From positions 163,567 through 227,566 of the forward strand of contig VXAA01005253.1 in NCBI GenBank assembly GCA_013399115.1: a DNA stretch of 64,000 nt, given 5' to 3'. Below are positions 37,531-50,829 of this stretch, piece by piece. The DNA comes from Anseranas semipalmata. Its lineage: Eukaryota > Chordata > Aves > Anseriformes > Anseranatidae. Every line of letters starts with the position of its first letter. Positions within the stretch are counted from its first letter, which is position 1. The notes beneath the pieces were generated by a model that worked only from the letters and a program-made list of their open reading frames with translations, made no database searches and was not told the origin of the DNA. The translations under genes were made by a program, and so were the position numbers.

Positions 37531-39477
37531 CAGTTGAAATCAACAGGAATCTGGGGCCCAAGGAATAGAATGTTTTGGAGAATAAAGTCTTTTAAAAAAT
37601 GTTTCAATCAAATATGCACCAGTAAACACACATGTTTTTCAGCACGGGCTGTACAGCGGTGTACATCGAAAATGAAACATCCAATTAAATGGATTTTGAG
37701 GCAAGATCAAAAAGTACTTAGCACTGTTCAGGGAGGATTTATTTGTTTAATGGATGTTTTAGATGGGCAAATCCTGTAGTCCTCAGTAAGGCACAATTCT
37801 TATGGTTGAGATTACAGGGGGCCAGCTGGAGATCAGGACTCCTGGAAGCCAAGAGCTGCATGAACATGGCTGAAGAAATGGGCCTCGCCTCAAGGAGTTC
37901 ACATTAAAAATACAAGGCATCACAAAACCACAGACGTGGGGGAAAGCAGAGATTTCTACCTTCCTTCCCCTTCATGAGGCAAAAAAGTTATGTGCCTCAC
38001 CCCTCAATCTCAAAGGGGTTTTGGAGCAAGTCAAGAACTGAATCCAGGTGACTCAGAAGCCAGCCAGGACTCTTAAGCTCCTCCTTTGGTCAGGTGAGGT
38101 CAGCTTTACCTGTGTGAGAGGGGAATAAAACCCACAGATGTTGGCTCAGGTCCAGCTGGATGTGGGTGCCTGGGTCCTGATGCTCCTAGAGACACAGAGC
38201 AGAAGTACCCGTTGGCATCCAGACACATCTGCTGTGTCCAGACAGGAGACCCTACCCCATCCCTGAAGCCCAAGGAGCCTCGCTGGGAGACTACAAAGTG
38301 CCATCCATAGCTCTTGGGCTGGGAACCAGAGTGGATGCCACTGACTGCGGGTCATGAACCTTCTTGGCCCTGTCTTCTCCAGCTCCCTGATCCCTTTTCC
38401 TACTGACCCACCTACCCTGGAGTCACGTTCTCGTTTTTCTTCTCTTCCTAGTCCTCCAGGAATGTGTCTCCTGTTCATTAAGGCACCCCCCTCTTGATCC
38501 TAACTCCCACCTCAGTTATTTCATTCCCAGCCCCTTGACAGGAGATAAACCACATCAAACCCGAAAGCAGTTGAGGACATTAAAGACAGCTGAATGAACA
38601 AGTGCTGCTGTAACACTAGTGGATTAGCACCACATGGCTTCTTCAATGAGAAATGAACGAGTATCAATGACCCACAGATCAGGTAGATGGAAACAAGCCC
38701 AAATGGAAGAAAAGCCTCCAAGTGCAGAAGGGGCATTAGCATCAGCACCAGCACCAGCTGGGCTTCTGTCAAGCAAGGTTGGAGTGGAGGGAGATAATCT
38801 TTTCTAGACCTCTGTAAATACATATTTTACAACAACTTGGCAAAACACACAGAATCCTTCCTAGGAATATTCACAGCTGATGCAATGCCTCATTGAGTGC
38901 TAACGGTGAAAACCAAGAAGTTATCGACAGTTACTGTCATGACAGTGGGCCACAAGCAATCTATGTCCATGGCAGCACAGGCCACCCCAGGAAGCAATGA
39001 ATCTGAGAAAAATGCATGGTGTGGGCCCAGAGTGCTATTGATGGACCACTCACACTGTGTGCAACATTGTGGTCAAAAGGGAGAACGTGATCCATGGATG
39101 TAGAACTGAAGAATGCCAAGTTGGATCTGAATTTTGAAGAATTCAGACCTGAGCTGAGAGAACAGGAAAATAAGTCTTATTGTAAAAGATTCCAATCAAT
39201 TTAGCTTCCCTGAGAAAAGCTGAATGGTGACAACTCAGGGAACAGAGGGCAGTTATGTTCTCCATCCTACAGACAAAGGAGGAAGAAATCCAGTGGCTAG
39301 AAGGCAAAGCACAACTTAGGATAAAAATAAAGTACGTACTTCTAACTGTGAGGATACTTAAGCACAAGCACAGCTTGCCAAGGTCTGGATGAACAAATGA
39401 AGGCTAGGTGTTTCCTATTCCCCTAAGAATGGTGGTCTACATTATATGGGAGTTCATCTAGGTCCTGTATAGGGCAG
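37531..39477. other. Intergenic DNA, no supported gene
   Basis: I see no recognisable exon, repeat body or RNA gene between the CpG-rich patch and the nested CR1 elements. Short open frames are not family-like. Confidence 0.5.
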
Positions 39478-40925
39478 CTGGATAACTCATGTTGGAAGAG
39501 ACATCAGGAGGTCTCTATCCAACCTCCTGTTCAAAGCAGGGTCAGATATGAGATCACAGAATCACAGAATCACAGAATTGTTCAGGTTGGAAGAGACCTC
39601 CAAGATCACCTAGTCCAACCTCTGACCTAACTCTAACAAGGCCCACACTAAACCATATCTCTAAGCTCAACATCTAAACGTCTTTTAAAGACCTCCAGGG
39701 ATGGTGACTCAACCACCTCCCTGGGCAGCCCATTCCAATGCCTAACTACCCTTTCGATAAAGAAGTTTTTCCTAACATTCNTCTTCAGTCATGTCTTGAA
39801 AACTTCAGTAATAGAGACAGCACAACTCCTTTACTGTTACACTGCTGGACTGTCTTAATGGGATGAAAAGCTTTTCCTTATTTGCAGTCAGAACCTCTCT
39901 CATTTCCAGTTCTGTGTGTTTTCTCTTATTCTGCACTGCTGTGAAGAGCTTGGCTTCATCTTCTTGATAACCTTCCTATAGGCACTAGGGGGTTGCTAGA
40001 GATGTCTCTTCTCCAGGCTGAAGAAGCCCAGCTCTCTCTGCCTCTTCTCAAAGGGCAAGTGCTCCAGCCCCCAACCATCTCAGTGGCCTCCCCTGAGCTC
40101 CCTCCGGTTTCTCAATACTGCTCTGGTACCAGGAGCCCCAAAAGAGATGCAGTATCCAGATGTGATCTAAAACCTGTTGATTACAGTGGGATGACCACTT
40201 TCCTAGATGTACTGGCTCTGCACCTGTCAATGCAGCCCAGGAGGCTGTTGCCCATCATTGATGCCAGGTCACACTGCTGGCTCCTATGCAGCTCGCTGTC
40301 CCCGGGCTCCCAGGTCCTTTCCACAGAGCTGCTCCATGACCATGCAGCCCCTGGCCTGAATCGCTGCAGGGGCTTCTTCCTTCCCAGGTGCAGGACTTGG
40401 CATTTGTTCCTCGATGAATTTCATGAGGTTCCTGTCGGCTTACTACCCCAGCCTGTCTCAGTCCCTCTGAATAGCAGCCCTGCACTTGAGTGTATTGACC
40501 GGTCTCCCCACCTTGGTGTCATCTGCAAATTTGATGAGAGCACATTCCTCCACCTCCTTCAGGTTACTGATAAAGCTGATAAACAGGACAGGTCCCAGGA
40601 CAGACCTGCAATACCTCACATCACAGGCTTGTAGGTAGGATCCAGGTAGGGCTTGATCAGTAACCATGACCTTCCAAGCCTGGCTATCCAACCAGGCTTC
40701 TACTCATTTGGTTGACCACCCATCCAGATCATAAAGTCCAAACCTGGGTACAAGAATACTATGGGAAACTGTTAAAAACCTTGCTAAAATCAGTGCAAAT
40801 GATGTCCAATGCTCTTTCCTTAACCACACATCCATCCATTTTTTTTTCATAGAAGCCCATCAAGTAGGTCAGGCTGTTCAGTATTTTTCAGTTATACCAA
40901 TGGTGTAGTGTGACTGCATGCAGAG
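39478..40925 (-). mobile_element. Old CR1 LINE, antisense, interrupted by a younger CR1
   Basis: The 3' end lies at left (GTTGGAAGAGACATCAGG, then CAACCTCCTGTTCAAAGCAG). The body resumes at about 39782 and runs to about 40925. The reverse complement encodes CR1 reverse-transcriptase remnants with SVLGPVLFISF and the FADD box in LIKFADDTKV (near 40.5 kb). It is clearly more diverged and indel-ridden than the copy at 17-18 kb. The long plus-strand open frame at 39993-40634 is antisense to this element and is not a gene. The right edge is approximate. Confidence 0.85.
39553..39780 (-). mobile_element. Younger CR1 3' fragment nested in the old CR1
   Basis: It starts with three copies of ATCACAGA, then GTTCAGGTTGGAAGAGACCT. 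It continues through CCCTGGGCAGCCCATTCCAA and AAAGAAGTTTTTCCTAACAT, the standard antisense 3' part of a young avian CR1. Its 5'-truncated end abuts an N at 39781, after which the older CR1 resumes. The older element is split at the corresponding position, so this is a nested insertion. Confidence 0.85.
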
Positions 40926-43900
40926 CTCTAGTTCCTCCTGCTTGTTTCCCAGACTGCCATGAGGTCACAAGTCCCTGCTGTCACTTTTCTTTGGTCAGCC
41001 TATTAGAAAAGTTCTCTCCCTAGCAGTCCTTAATCCTCATGGTGGGTCCCATGGTCATAACTGCGCGGTTCCTGTTGACATGAGGTGTGCAACCAGTTGT
41101 TGATCTATCTGCTTCTGCCCAGGCCTTTCTCCTTCACTCATGGAGACCAGGTACTGTTAATATAATGGCTCTGCCAACCTATAAACATAAATATGTTAAC
41201 ACATGCTGTTCATTTAAACTCGGTACTTCCAAACCCCAGGACAGAATTTAGCTACACTACTCCCATTCTGTTAAATAGGATTTGTGTGGTTAAACTTTGG
41301 CAGAGTTGAAAATACTCACACACAGACAGAGCAGAACACATGGACACAAGTATGAGGACATCTGAGAATGTCACTGCTTGCAGTTACTCTGCAAGTCCTC
41401 TGGGACAGATACATATCTCTCAGTGGTCTCCAAAGCCAAGTAGGACTTCTTCTTACACTGTAAAAATAAACAGTCCTCTATAAAGAACTGCTGAAAAGGG
41501 CCCTGGAAAACTCTGGACCCAGAATCTCTCTGATCCTTTTAAGTGCTACTGGCAAACTCATTTCTGTGGTGGTTTTCTCTTAAAAAGGTCCAGTAACATT
41601 TTCTTCTTGCCATGGAGTAGCATGTCCATTCTAATGAGCTACTGCTTTTTAGCAGTTGCCTGCTACCTAGTGGTTTTCACATACCATTGGCACAAGTAAA
41701 GAAGAATATTTACTGCTCAACTCCCAGACAAAATGAGAGGATGGAAAAGTGCTGAACCATGGTTGTCTTTTCTTTCCTGTGCTGTCCAAGCTCTCCTCTC
41801 CCCCCTCTGCTCTTCCTATCTCTGCTTCTTTATTTGTCATCTTGAGCCCTTTCTCCCCACTTCATTTCCTGCAAAAATTACTCTGATCCCTGTAGGAGAG
41901 CATTTGGCTTATACTGCTGGTCCCTAAGCAGTAGCCCTGAAAGGGAAATGTCAGTCTCTTTGAGCCACATGGATGCACACAGGGACAACTTGGCTTGGAA
42001 ACAAAAACCACAGCAGGCAATCCTCCTTGAATGCCTCCTCTCTGCCAATGCTACCGTCTCCAACCAACTGGCTGGAGAAAAAGGGCACAGCACACTCAGG
42101 GCAGTTCCGTGGCAGCACATCCATTACACATTTCCCCACCACATTCAGACTTACTTCCTCATTTCAATCTCACTCCAGTTCTGCCGCTGCTCCGTCTACT
42201 TACAGCTGGAGCAGAGCGCATGCTTATGCCTGTGCTGGGTGTCACTTGCAAAGGTGAAAGTCCCATCCTGCCTGGGAGGAATGTGTGTGGGGAATCTCTC
42301 CTTGTCTTGTCACAGGCCTTGCAAGTTGCCCAGTTAACCTATCATTCAGTAAGTTATCTTGGGAGCAGTCATCCTGCTGCAACCCTACAAACACCTTTTT
42401 TGCTGGGCTTATGGTCTAACCACACTTCAGGAAGGCCAGAAGTTTCAATTTGTGCTTACTAAAGGCAAAACCATACCAAAGCAGCACAAAAACTGAAGGG
42501 CTTTTGTTTGTGGGAACAAATGGCAGTATTAAATCCTACACAAAGCTTCTACTCCTTAGAGCCCAGCCTAAACCAACAACTCATGACCTGGACCTAGAGA
42601 AAAACTTCCGTCCGTCAAGATTTGGGAGCCCAGGTCAGGGCCCAGCTACTCTGCAGCAGGTCGTCTGTCTTACATGGTGTTATGAACCAAGTGGTAATCT
42701 CACATCGCTTTTCCTGAAATCAGAGCAAATCGGTGTCTCTGTGTAGTTCCATTCTCCAAAGAGGTATTCTTCTTTGTGGTAGGCACATGGGAATTCCAAA
42801 AAGTTCACGTCGAGTTCACTGGATTCAGTTTTAAATGTATTTTTATTTAAATGTAATCCTGTGAGCTAGTAACTGTCACAACTCGCCATGATGAGGTAGG
42901 GAGACATAATTCACAGTTTATACATTGAAGGCCGAGGGACAGAGAGTTGACGGGTATGCTTGGATATACTCTTTCAGTTGAGCCTTAACAGCTTAAACAG
43001 TTACGAGCCTTTGGCTGTTGGTTGTTGTTTTAATTCACACTGAAAGGCTGAATGTGCCTCACGCAGTAAGTCACAGCATCGCAGCCAAAGGGGTGGGGGC
43101 AGCTAACAGCTGAGAAAAAAATAACTGGAAATTAAGGGGCTAAAACTCCTCAATATCAGCCACAAGAGTACATCTGGAAAAGGAGGTCTGGATCAACTTG
43201 CCTACCTTCGCTGCTTGCGAGCTAAGCAGGTAGTGTAGTCCACTTTCTCAGTGCTTCCTTGTGGACAGATGGGAAGGAGTGTTTCAGGCATTGGAGAGTG
43301 GACTCCACAATGATCACAAACAAATTTTGCCCTTACAATCACAGAACAATAAATCGTGGGGCAGGAAGGAGGTAATAGGGTACAATTTCAACACCTGTTT
43401 AAATGGGCTGTAAGAGAAAAACATGTGGTAACACTGCAGAAGATAATATGTAGGGTGGAGAGGGGAGGTTTCCCCTCCCAACAGAACAGGTTAAAAATTA
43501 AACTTATTACAGATTTATACAATGACGAGGGAGAAAGAGAGAGAGAAACAATACTCAATGCAAAGCAAAAGGGATCTTCACAGCCTGACCTATCCTGTCC
43601 AACCTGGAGGCTAAATTCAATTCCTCAAACACCGGACTGCCTCCAATTCTTGAAGACACGACAGTGACACTGAAGATGGCCATCTACAAATTCTGTGTGC
43701 AAGCACACATAGTTGTCTAGACTCATCTTACTGTACATGAGAAAAAGCCACAGTTTCAGTGGATGATTCTTCCTGGAATACAAAAAATCACCTTTTCAGG
43801 ATGCTGTCTATTAATAGCGGACAAGCTGTGTAGAGACCTAACTTTCAGGTTGTTAAAATGAGGTGGAATGAGTCATTAATGGCTTCAGTTATCATTAGCT

Positions 43901-44796
43901 ACCAATCTCAGTAACCATTCTGCTCAGTTTCTCTGACATAGGACTGACTACAAGATCAGAAAGATTATCAGCTATTTTATTTTAACTCCTTCTACATCAA
44001 ATTTGAACAGTTTATAAAGAACCTATAGTAATGCTGACTGCACAGGGACTTCAAGAATGAGGCTAGTGGAAGTGGCTGGTGGTTCCATTCACAACTAGGA
44101 CCGCCTCCACATCATTTGTAGGGTTACGGAAAGCTTAGATTTTGGCTATGTTGACAAATGTGGTTTCCTGTTCTGAAACAGTTTGCTTGGTTGGCCTGAA
44201 GCTAAGGGAATATGGGGCTGTACCAGGTTAGCATCTTTGGGAAAAGAATCAGGCCCTCAGAGTGAAAAGGCAAAGGATGAACACGATGAATGCTCATTCA
44301 GTGAACATAACACAAAATAAGAAGCCAGATTTTAATGCACAGCTTTTCACTTTTCAATCAGCTTCCCCTTTTTAAAAATCGCCGAACCTCACAGAGGCAT
44401 TATTTTAGCTGTGATAACATTGCTTTCTTTGCAACCATCTCAGGGTACCAAATGTGTTTTAAAAGGAAGCTTTGGAAAAAATATGGGCATTTGCAATGTG
44501 ACATGCTGAGATACAACAGTTGTGCACACAGAGGGAACTAGACAGCTAAGCTTAGACACTTGAGCTACGACAGTTCTCCAGTCTTTGCACTACTTTGCGA
44601 GCTGACTTTATGGAACTTAGCAGTGTAAATGCTATTTTACATTTAAACAGAAGCTGCCCCAGTGCTTTGTCCTTAGCACTGGTAATTCTGTTTCTACAGA
44701 AGAGTGCTGGTGAGTGATGGGCTTTTGAAATGGTATAAACCCTATTGCCTTTCTTACTTGGTTCTCATTAATACCAATAAACCATTTGACTCCCAA

Positions 44797-44822
44797 GACA
44801 AAACAAAACAAAACAAAACAAC
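44797..44822. repeat. (AAAAC)n simple repeat
   Basis: About five AAAAC units are followed by irregular A/C-rich sequence to about 44850. Confidence 0.85.
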
Positions 44823-45030
44823 AACAAAAACACCAAAAAATAAAACCATAAAAACCCTCCACCTTTGCTTTCCCCTTGTTCTCTGGATTTCCCAAATGAA
44901 ATAGCAATAAGACTCCTAACAGCCCTGCAGCCTCATGTCAGCACTTAGCACAGCATCATGCTGATAGCAGAACAATGTTTTGGCAAAGGAACTGCTATTC
45001 CCTTGTGTCTGATTAACTGTCTTCTACAAA

Positions 45031-45066
45031 ACAAAAACACCACCAAAACAAACAAACAAACAAACA
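45031..45066. repeat. (CAAA)n simple repeat
   Basis: A/C-rich sequence with five near-perfect CAAA units is flanked by ACACC motifs and a short C run. Confidence 0.8.
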
Positions 45067-47018
45067 CACCTACCCCCCCAAAAAGGAAAGAATTGGCTAT
45101 CAGTTCTGTATAGGTCTGTGACAGAGCACCTATACACTACAGGTGAGATGGCAAAGAATGCGAAATATGTAAAAAATGACATGAATATCACATCATTTTC
45201 TTCACCTCTTCTCTCCTTATCCCCCCATCCCTCAGAGACTTACTACCAGAGTCCTGAAAATCAAAATGGCCAAAGTACTTAGGCCAACAACTATATGTAC
45301 ACACAAATGGGTTTTCACTAGAGCATCTGTACAGTAAGGTCCCCAAGGATTAGCTTAACTGCAACACTGAATCTGTCTTAATGAACTTTTAGATTGGTAT
45401 CTATCTCAGGATTCATTTTTTTCCTTCAACTCAGTCTAAGAATTACTGACTAGCTTGCAGAAGCTAGTGGAATTAGTAGTCTGATGACACTGTATTTCTC
45501 TGCGAAATTAATGAAGTAATAATCAACAAATTATTTCAAAGGTATTTATTTATTTATTGCACATGAAGTAAAAATAAAATCTGGAATGAAAACGGAACAA
45601 CAGTTTACTGAAATATATCATCTTATTTATACATCACATATTTTTTGAATATAAGCTAGAAAAATAGAAATTCCATTGTGGACCCATATAATGTTCTTGC
45701 AGTATTGCATAGAAAAATATGTTAAATAAACATTTTTTCCTTGAAAAGGGACAGTGCACTTTGCTTAACTAGACAAATGTAAAGGAGAGAAAGAATTCAG
45801 TGCAAATTCCTAAAATAAGCATTCAGATTACATTTCCTGATTATATATTATATATCATTATCATGATTTCTAAACAGTTAACAGTTCAGTTCTTCCATAC
45901 TCTGAAACAGAGTTGATTATAAATTAAAAAGAAAGTTGAATATACCATTGCCCCTTCATCTTGGAATTTAGTTTTCAGAAATGTCCTAATAAACTCTTCT
46001 GGAAGTCCTTGTTTGACTTGAAGTTAGGCAGAATGTGTAGAAGCAGAGCATCTTTTTATTTCTTATCTACAATGCTTCAAATATATTTAAGTTTTACAGA
46101 ACACGTTGGCCACTTGCTGAAGGTATTTGTGAATTGGGTTCATAGTTAAAATTTACAGATGTACACATTCATTATGTTCAAAATCCTGTCTATTATTACT
46201 TTAAAAGTTCTGTAACAAAAAGTTACATACTAAAGGTAGTTTGATAAACAGGTATTTAAGTTAAAAACATCAGCCTGTGCATCTGATAGATCAGTTAAGG
46301 ATCTCATTAGCATCCACTTCCTCCATGTTTTATGTGAACTCTGGTTGACATTTTTGTTGAAGTTCACTTCACGGAAAGTGTCTTTTATACAAGCAAAAAA
46401 TAAAATAATATAATGAGGTCTCTTTCTTTCTTTCTTTTTTAATCCTGGAGGATTACACAGGTTTTGGTTTATGTTCACAACACAAAGTGTACGTATTACT
46501 TTAATCATGTTTAGGTTTCAATCCCTTAGAGAAAAAAAAAAAAAAGAAGAAGTAAAATAAAAATACAACTTCTCCACCTGCCCCTCTGAACACATATCCT
46601 AGCTCAAGCCTTAGCACTTCAGGAGTCAGACTGCTCACAAGCCAGAGCTAGGTGACATCGTCTGGATAACAGGTCAGGGTTGGAAAAACCCATTCAAACC
46701 AAACTCAGTGAAATAGCTCTTATCAAAAAAATTGAAATGCCCTAAAAAAAAGAAAGTTTTTTTTTTTTCATTTTGAATTATTTTAAGTCTGAACAAATGA
46801 AGTTTTAGTCCAAAAGAGCATTTGGCTTCATTTGGCTAGATTTTGAAAAAGAAAGGAGAAAATTGCATAAAATATTTTGTTACGCGGCTTCTAAAACTTG
46901 AAATTATGGCCAATAAAATCATATGCTCTGTTAAAAAATAGCAACAACTACTACAAAAAAGAAAATTCATACAAAATCAAGTAATTATTTAAGACTTGCA
47001 CAAGGATGCTGTTGGTCT

Positions 47019-47182
47019 GACCTTGCAAAATACTTAGGCAGGTGCTTAATTTTAAGCATGTGAGTCAGTGTGCCAGGAGAGATTTTATGGCAAACACTAA
47101 TGCACAAATATTAGTTAGACTGGCTCTTCCACTTCAAGATAAGCGCGGATGTAAGTGCTTTGCTGGATATGGATCAGGATGC
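47019..47182. repeat. Palindromic MITE-like relic, copy 1
   Basis: The left arm (CCTTGCAAAATACTTAGG, from 47021, continuing into GTGCTTAATTTTAAGCATG) is imperfectly complementary to the right arm around TAAGTGCTTTGCTGGAT (47152-47168). The arms resemble an old amniote palindromic repeat that I recall as containing CAGCAAAGCACTTAAGC and GCTTAACTTTAAGCA. It has no coding capacity. Confidence 0.55.
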
Positions 47183-47204
47183 TCAGCACCTAACAGGACT
47201 TTAG

Positions 47205-47315
47205 GCGTTGATCCAGCAAAGCACTTATCCACATGAACAACACTGCTGACTTTAAGATCACTGCTCATGTGCTTAACATTAGGCATGCTCGTAAGTGCTT
47301 TCCTGGAAGGGCCCG
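47205..47315. repeat. Palindromic MITE-like relic, copy 2
   Basis: The left arm ATCCAGCAAAGCACTTA (47211-47227) is the exact reverse complement of copy 1's right arm. The element closes with TAAGTGCTTTCCTGG (47292-47306), which differs from copy 1's right arm by one base over 15. Together the two copies form a tandem pair of related imperfect palindromes. Confidence 0.6.
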
Positions 47316-48834
47316 ATAGACCAATAGTGTATAAGCTATAAAATTTGAAGCACTGTATGTTTAACACACCGCATATTTAACAATGTTAATCTGCTGAGAT
47401 TTGCTTTTTCTTGGAACAGGGCATGTCTAACTTCAAGCATTTATTTTCAGAAAGTGCGTAAAAAAAGCCTTTAAAAGCTGCTTTGAGATTATGGCAAGTT
47501 AAAATAATATTAGCGAGTCTCCTTATGCTCCTTTCATTTCTTCTTTGGATGTCTTTGTGCAGGCATCTAAAAAGAAAAGAAAAAAACTCTAGGCATAAGC
47601 ATTAATCTATTCAAATAAGCATCCATGCTTTTAGTTTCCCTCTAAAAACCATAAAGTCAGATGCAATTGAACATGTGGAAGCAAGCATCACTAAATTTCA
47701 GATCTGAATGCAAATTCTGCCAACTGTGCCACCTTTTCCACTGAAAAAATTCAAATCACCAATTGTCACTTCTACAAATAGAAGTGATTTTACTACTTAA
47801 GACTGAAAATGATGTGCAAGTCCAATCCTGACATATCCCCAAGACAATGTTGGTATTTCCATATGAAGTTTTCCATGCTCACTGATGTCAATCCATTTGC
47901 AATGTGAAGTCTTAAAAGAGTTGGACTGTAAGAGCTGCTTAATCCGAAAACAACAACTGTAAAAGCATCACAACTCATCAGTTATTTACATGAGCATGTA
48001 AAGACAGCATGTTAATCCTGAAAAAGAAATAAAGTAAGACCACATTTCTGTAACGGTGCTGGCATATTGTCTCGTACAAATCTAACCAAGCAAGAAATAG
48101 CAAAGCAGCACTTCATAATGACCTAGTGCTACTGCTGGCCAGTCATAGTAACTATATTTAAATCCTCCTTGTAGTAGGAAACATTGTTTTATGTATTTGG
48201 CACCACATGTTCTTCATAACTTCTTACAGCTACATGTTAAGGAAGTTTCAAAGTTACTAAATGTATTTCATTCTTTCCTAAAGGGCAGAGTTTTTGTTTT
48301 CACCTGAAAGCTGTAATGGCTCTTGGAAATGCCTTGTGTTCTTTTGTCATGCACAAATTTCTGCTCAACAGTCACTAATAAAAATCCTGTTCTAAGTTAC
48401 GGCATAGCTGACAGCTGAAGTTGAGATGTGACATGCTAAAGCACAATGCATCCATGCACAGAGGAAGAACTCTACACTAGTCCTTATCTGCAGCGACGGA
48501 TGTGAAAGTCATATCTAGAGAAAGAAAAAAAAATCAGCACCCCAAATCAGAAGTCAACACAAAGCCTCCCATCTGTATCAGGATTGTCCTTCTGTCCTAA
48601 ATTCTGACCAGAGAAATAGGGTTTTTTCTTAGAAGAAATGTTCTCAAACTGTTCAGTCAATGAAAAGATGCATTTCCAAAAGTTATTCCACAAAACCTTT
48701 GAACTATTAAAAACCCAAAACCTGAAACTAGCAGATTAAAATATCCAGAATAAGAGACACGACCACGTATCTGTCCCACCTCACAGCTCTAACTCTCTCC
48801 TATTCTTGGTTTTCCACTGAAATGTTCATCCCAT

Positions 48835-48850
48835 GCTTGCTTGCTTGCTT
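48835..48850. repeat. (CTTG)n short repeat
   Basis: Four copies of GCTT stand in a row. Confidence 0.85.
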
Positions 48851-48993
48851 TCTCAACACCTTCCAGTGCTTGGAATTGTCCTTCTGTTAATAGATAGACA
48901 ATTCCTTTAATTTCACTTACCAAACCACTCCCCAAGATGTTGCTTACTGAACAAAACTTTTTCATTAACGTGACAGTAAATGCCTGTTTGTTC

Positions 48994-49012
48994 TTTTTTT
49001 TTTTTTTTTTTT
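48994..49012. repeat. Poly-T run
   Basis: Nineteen consecutive T bases with no adjoining element body recognised. Confidence 0.9.
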
Positions 49013-50829
49013 ATTACATTATCCTGCACTTTGGTGTTTTTCGAAAGGATTCTTCCCTGGTGCATCCCTTCTTCTACCGATATAAACCTGGAGGGCGTCT
49101 TCAATTGTCAGAGAAACTGCTGGGCTAGGTTGAATGCTTTTCAAAATCTAACTCTTCCAGTTTACTGGTAGAACTGCAGTTCCACATTCTGGGCTCACCA
49201 GATGCTAGTTCTTTCCAATTCACAGCAAGAACCTATTGGATAAACCAGTAAGAGATACTACAGTGCTGGTCTTCACTTAGAGCCCAGAAAAGTAAGGTAG
49301 GAAAAAAGCAAGATGGCAATTCCGAAGGCAGTGCACGTGAAAATTATCGCAATGACACCCACTATTGCTTTTTAAACTTGTCTGATAGTTAATGTCAGAA
49401 CAGGAAACTCTACTGATAGGGCTGCTGAAATTCTGCTAAAGACAGCTGAACAGCAAGGCAGTGTGGTATAGCAGGAATTCCTCTATGGCTCCACATAGCA
49501 TTTCCCACTTTTTTGCATCCCCTACCATTCTCTACCCCCTTATATTACTTTAGAAAGTCTACATTCATGAGTAGAATTTTATTAAAGCACCTAATGACTT
49601 GGGAGAATTATTCTTATTGAAAAATCAATAAAGGGTCTGCACCTGAACCATACATTTCCCAACCTATACTCAAACTCTAATACTATGAACTGACTTCCAC
49701 AGATAAGGAAGACAGTAATGATTCCTCAGAATGCCTGAAAAGCATTTTTTTTCTAAGGTACACCATTTTGGGTCTAGATACTCCACTTCAGACAAATGTT
49801 TTTAAAACTGGGAGCATTAACTCTACACTTGTTCTACACTTTTGGGAAGGCACCCACATTTGTGAAATAAGTATCTATGTAATCAGAGATAATTCCATAG
49901 CTTTCCAAGTTTTACTTTAACTGGAATTCCAGCTGTACCGACTTCCCCATTTACAAACAAAACTTTGAAAAAAACACTGTTTTGAAAGGCATATAGACTT
50001 CAAAAAAACTAGAATTGCAAAACAGCATACAATGCACAGCAAGGTTTTTCATTCATTTCTGTTTGAAAAAGAACGCCACAGAGCTCTTTAACCTAACAGA
50101 CACCACTGCAATCCAGGGGTTGTAAACAGCAAGCAAGCAAGTCTGAAGTGGAAAAATGGCATAGTTACTAAAAATGAAGAAACTCTCAGTTTCTCTGAAA
50201 GTCCCCATTATCAAGGGATACAAGTAGATTCTCTACTGAGCTTAAGTAACAAAGGATGATGTATTTTAAGATTGTCCTTCTAAAACTTTGTAGCTCAACC
50301 ACAGTAATGGCTCAGTGCAAGAACTGCTGGAAGAAAATGAGTTAGTGTTGTGCAGGACTGGCTACATCTATACAAATGATCCCAGTAATTCAATTCTGTG
50401 AATCAGGGAAATTGCAACATAGCAGATAGCTCTGAATATACAGCAATACTCGCTAATAAGGAAAGAACACACCCAAGAGTGAGCTGTACGTTTTAATCCA
50501 ACATGTCTTCATAAAGCTAAACCTTACCTAAGACACTCATACTTAAGCTTTTGAATTACACATCCAGTTCCACATAGGCTTTTATAAACCCCGCACTTTT
50601 GTCTTTAAATAAATCTTTCCCTAATTATTTTTGTAAGGACCTATCAATCTTGGAACTGAACATAAAATAATTCTATATTACTATGTGTTAAGAGATTTAT
50701 CATTTAAGCCCAAAATGATGTTGTAGTTCTTTAAGGATTAAAATTTATACACAGGAAAATACCAAAAGCCCACAAGAAGTGTCCTGAAGCCTAACCCAAC
50801 TCTTGAAACATACAGCAAACAGAAAAAGC

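Larger units (their letters stand above)
40926..50829. other. Intergenic DNA between pseudogene side and RNASEH2B
   Basis: No gene is supported. The stretch contains AAAAC and CAAA simple repeats near 44.8 and 45.05 kb, a tandem pair of palindromic relics at 47.0-47.3 kb, a CTTG repeat at 48.8 kb and a T19 run at 49.0 kb. From about 45 kb rightward it is strongly AT-rich. Downstream sequence of the RNASEH2B poly(A) sites begins at its right edge. Confidence 0.55.

Noticed and set aside
37136..37561. Minus-strand open frame of 141 codons in the CpG-rich patch
   Set aside because: It shows no recognisable domain, signal or splice context. High GC lengthens chance open frames.
39993..40634. Open frame of 213 codons, the longest in the window
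   Set aside because: It is antisense to an old CR1 LINE whose reverse complement has the reverse-transcriptase FADD box; it is not a gene.
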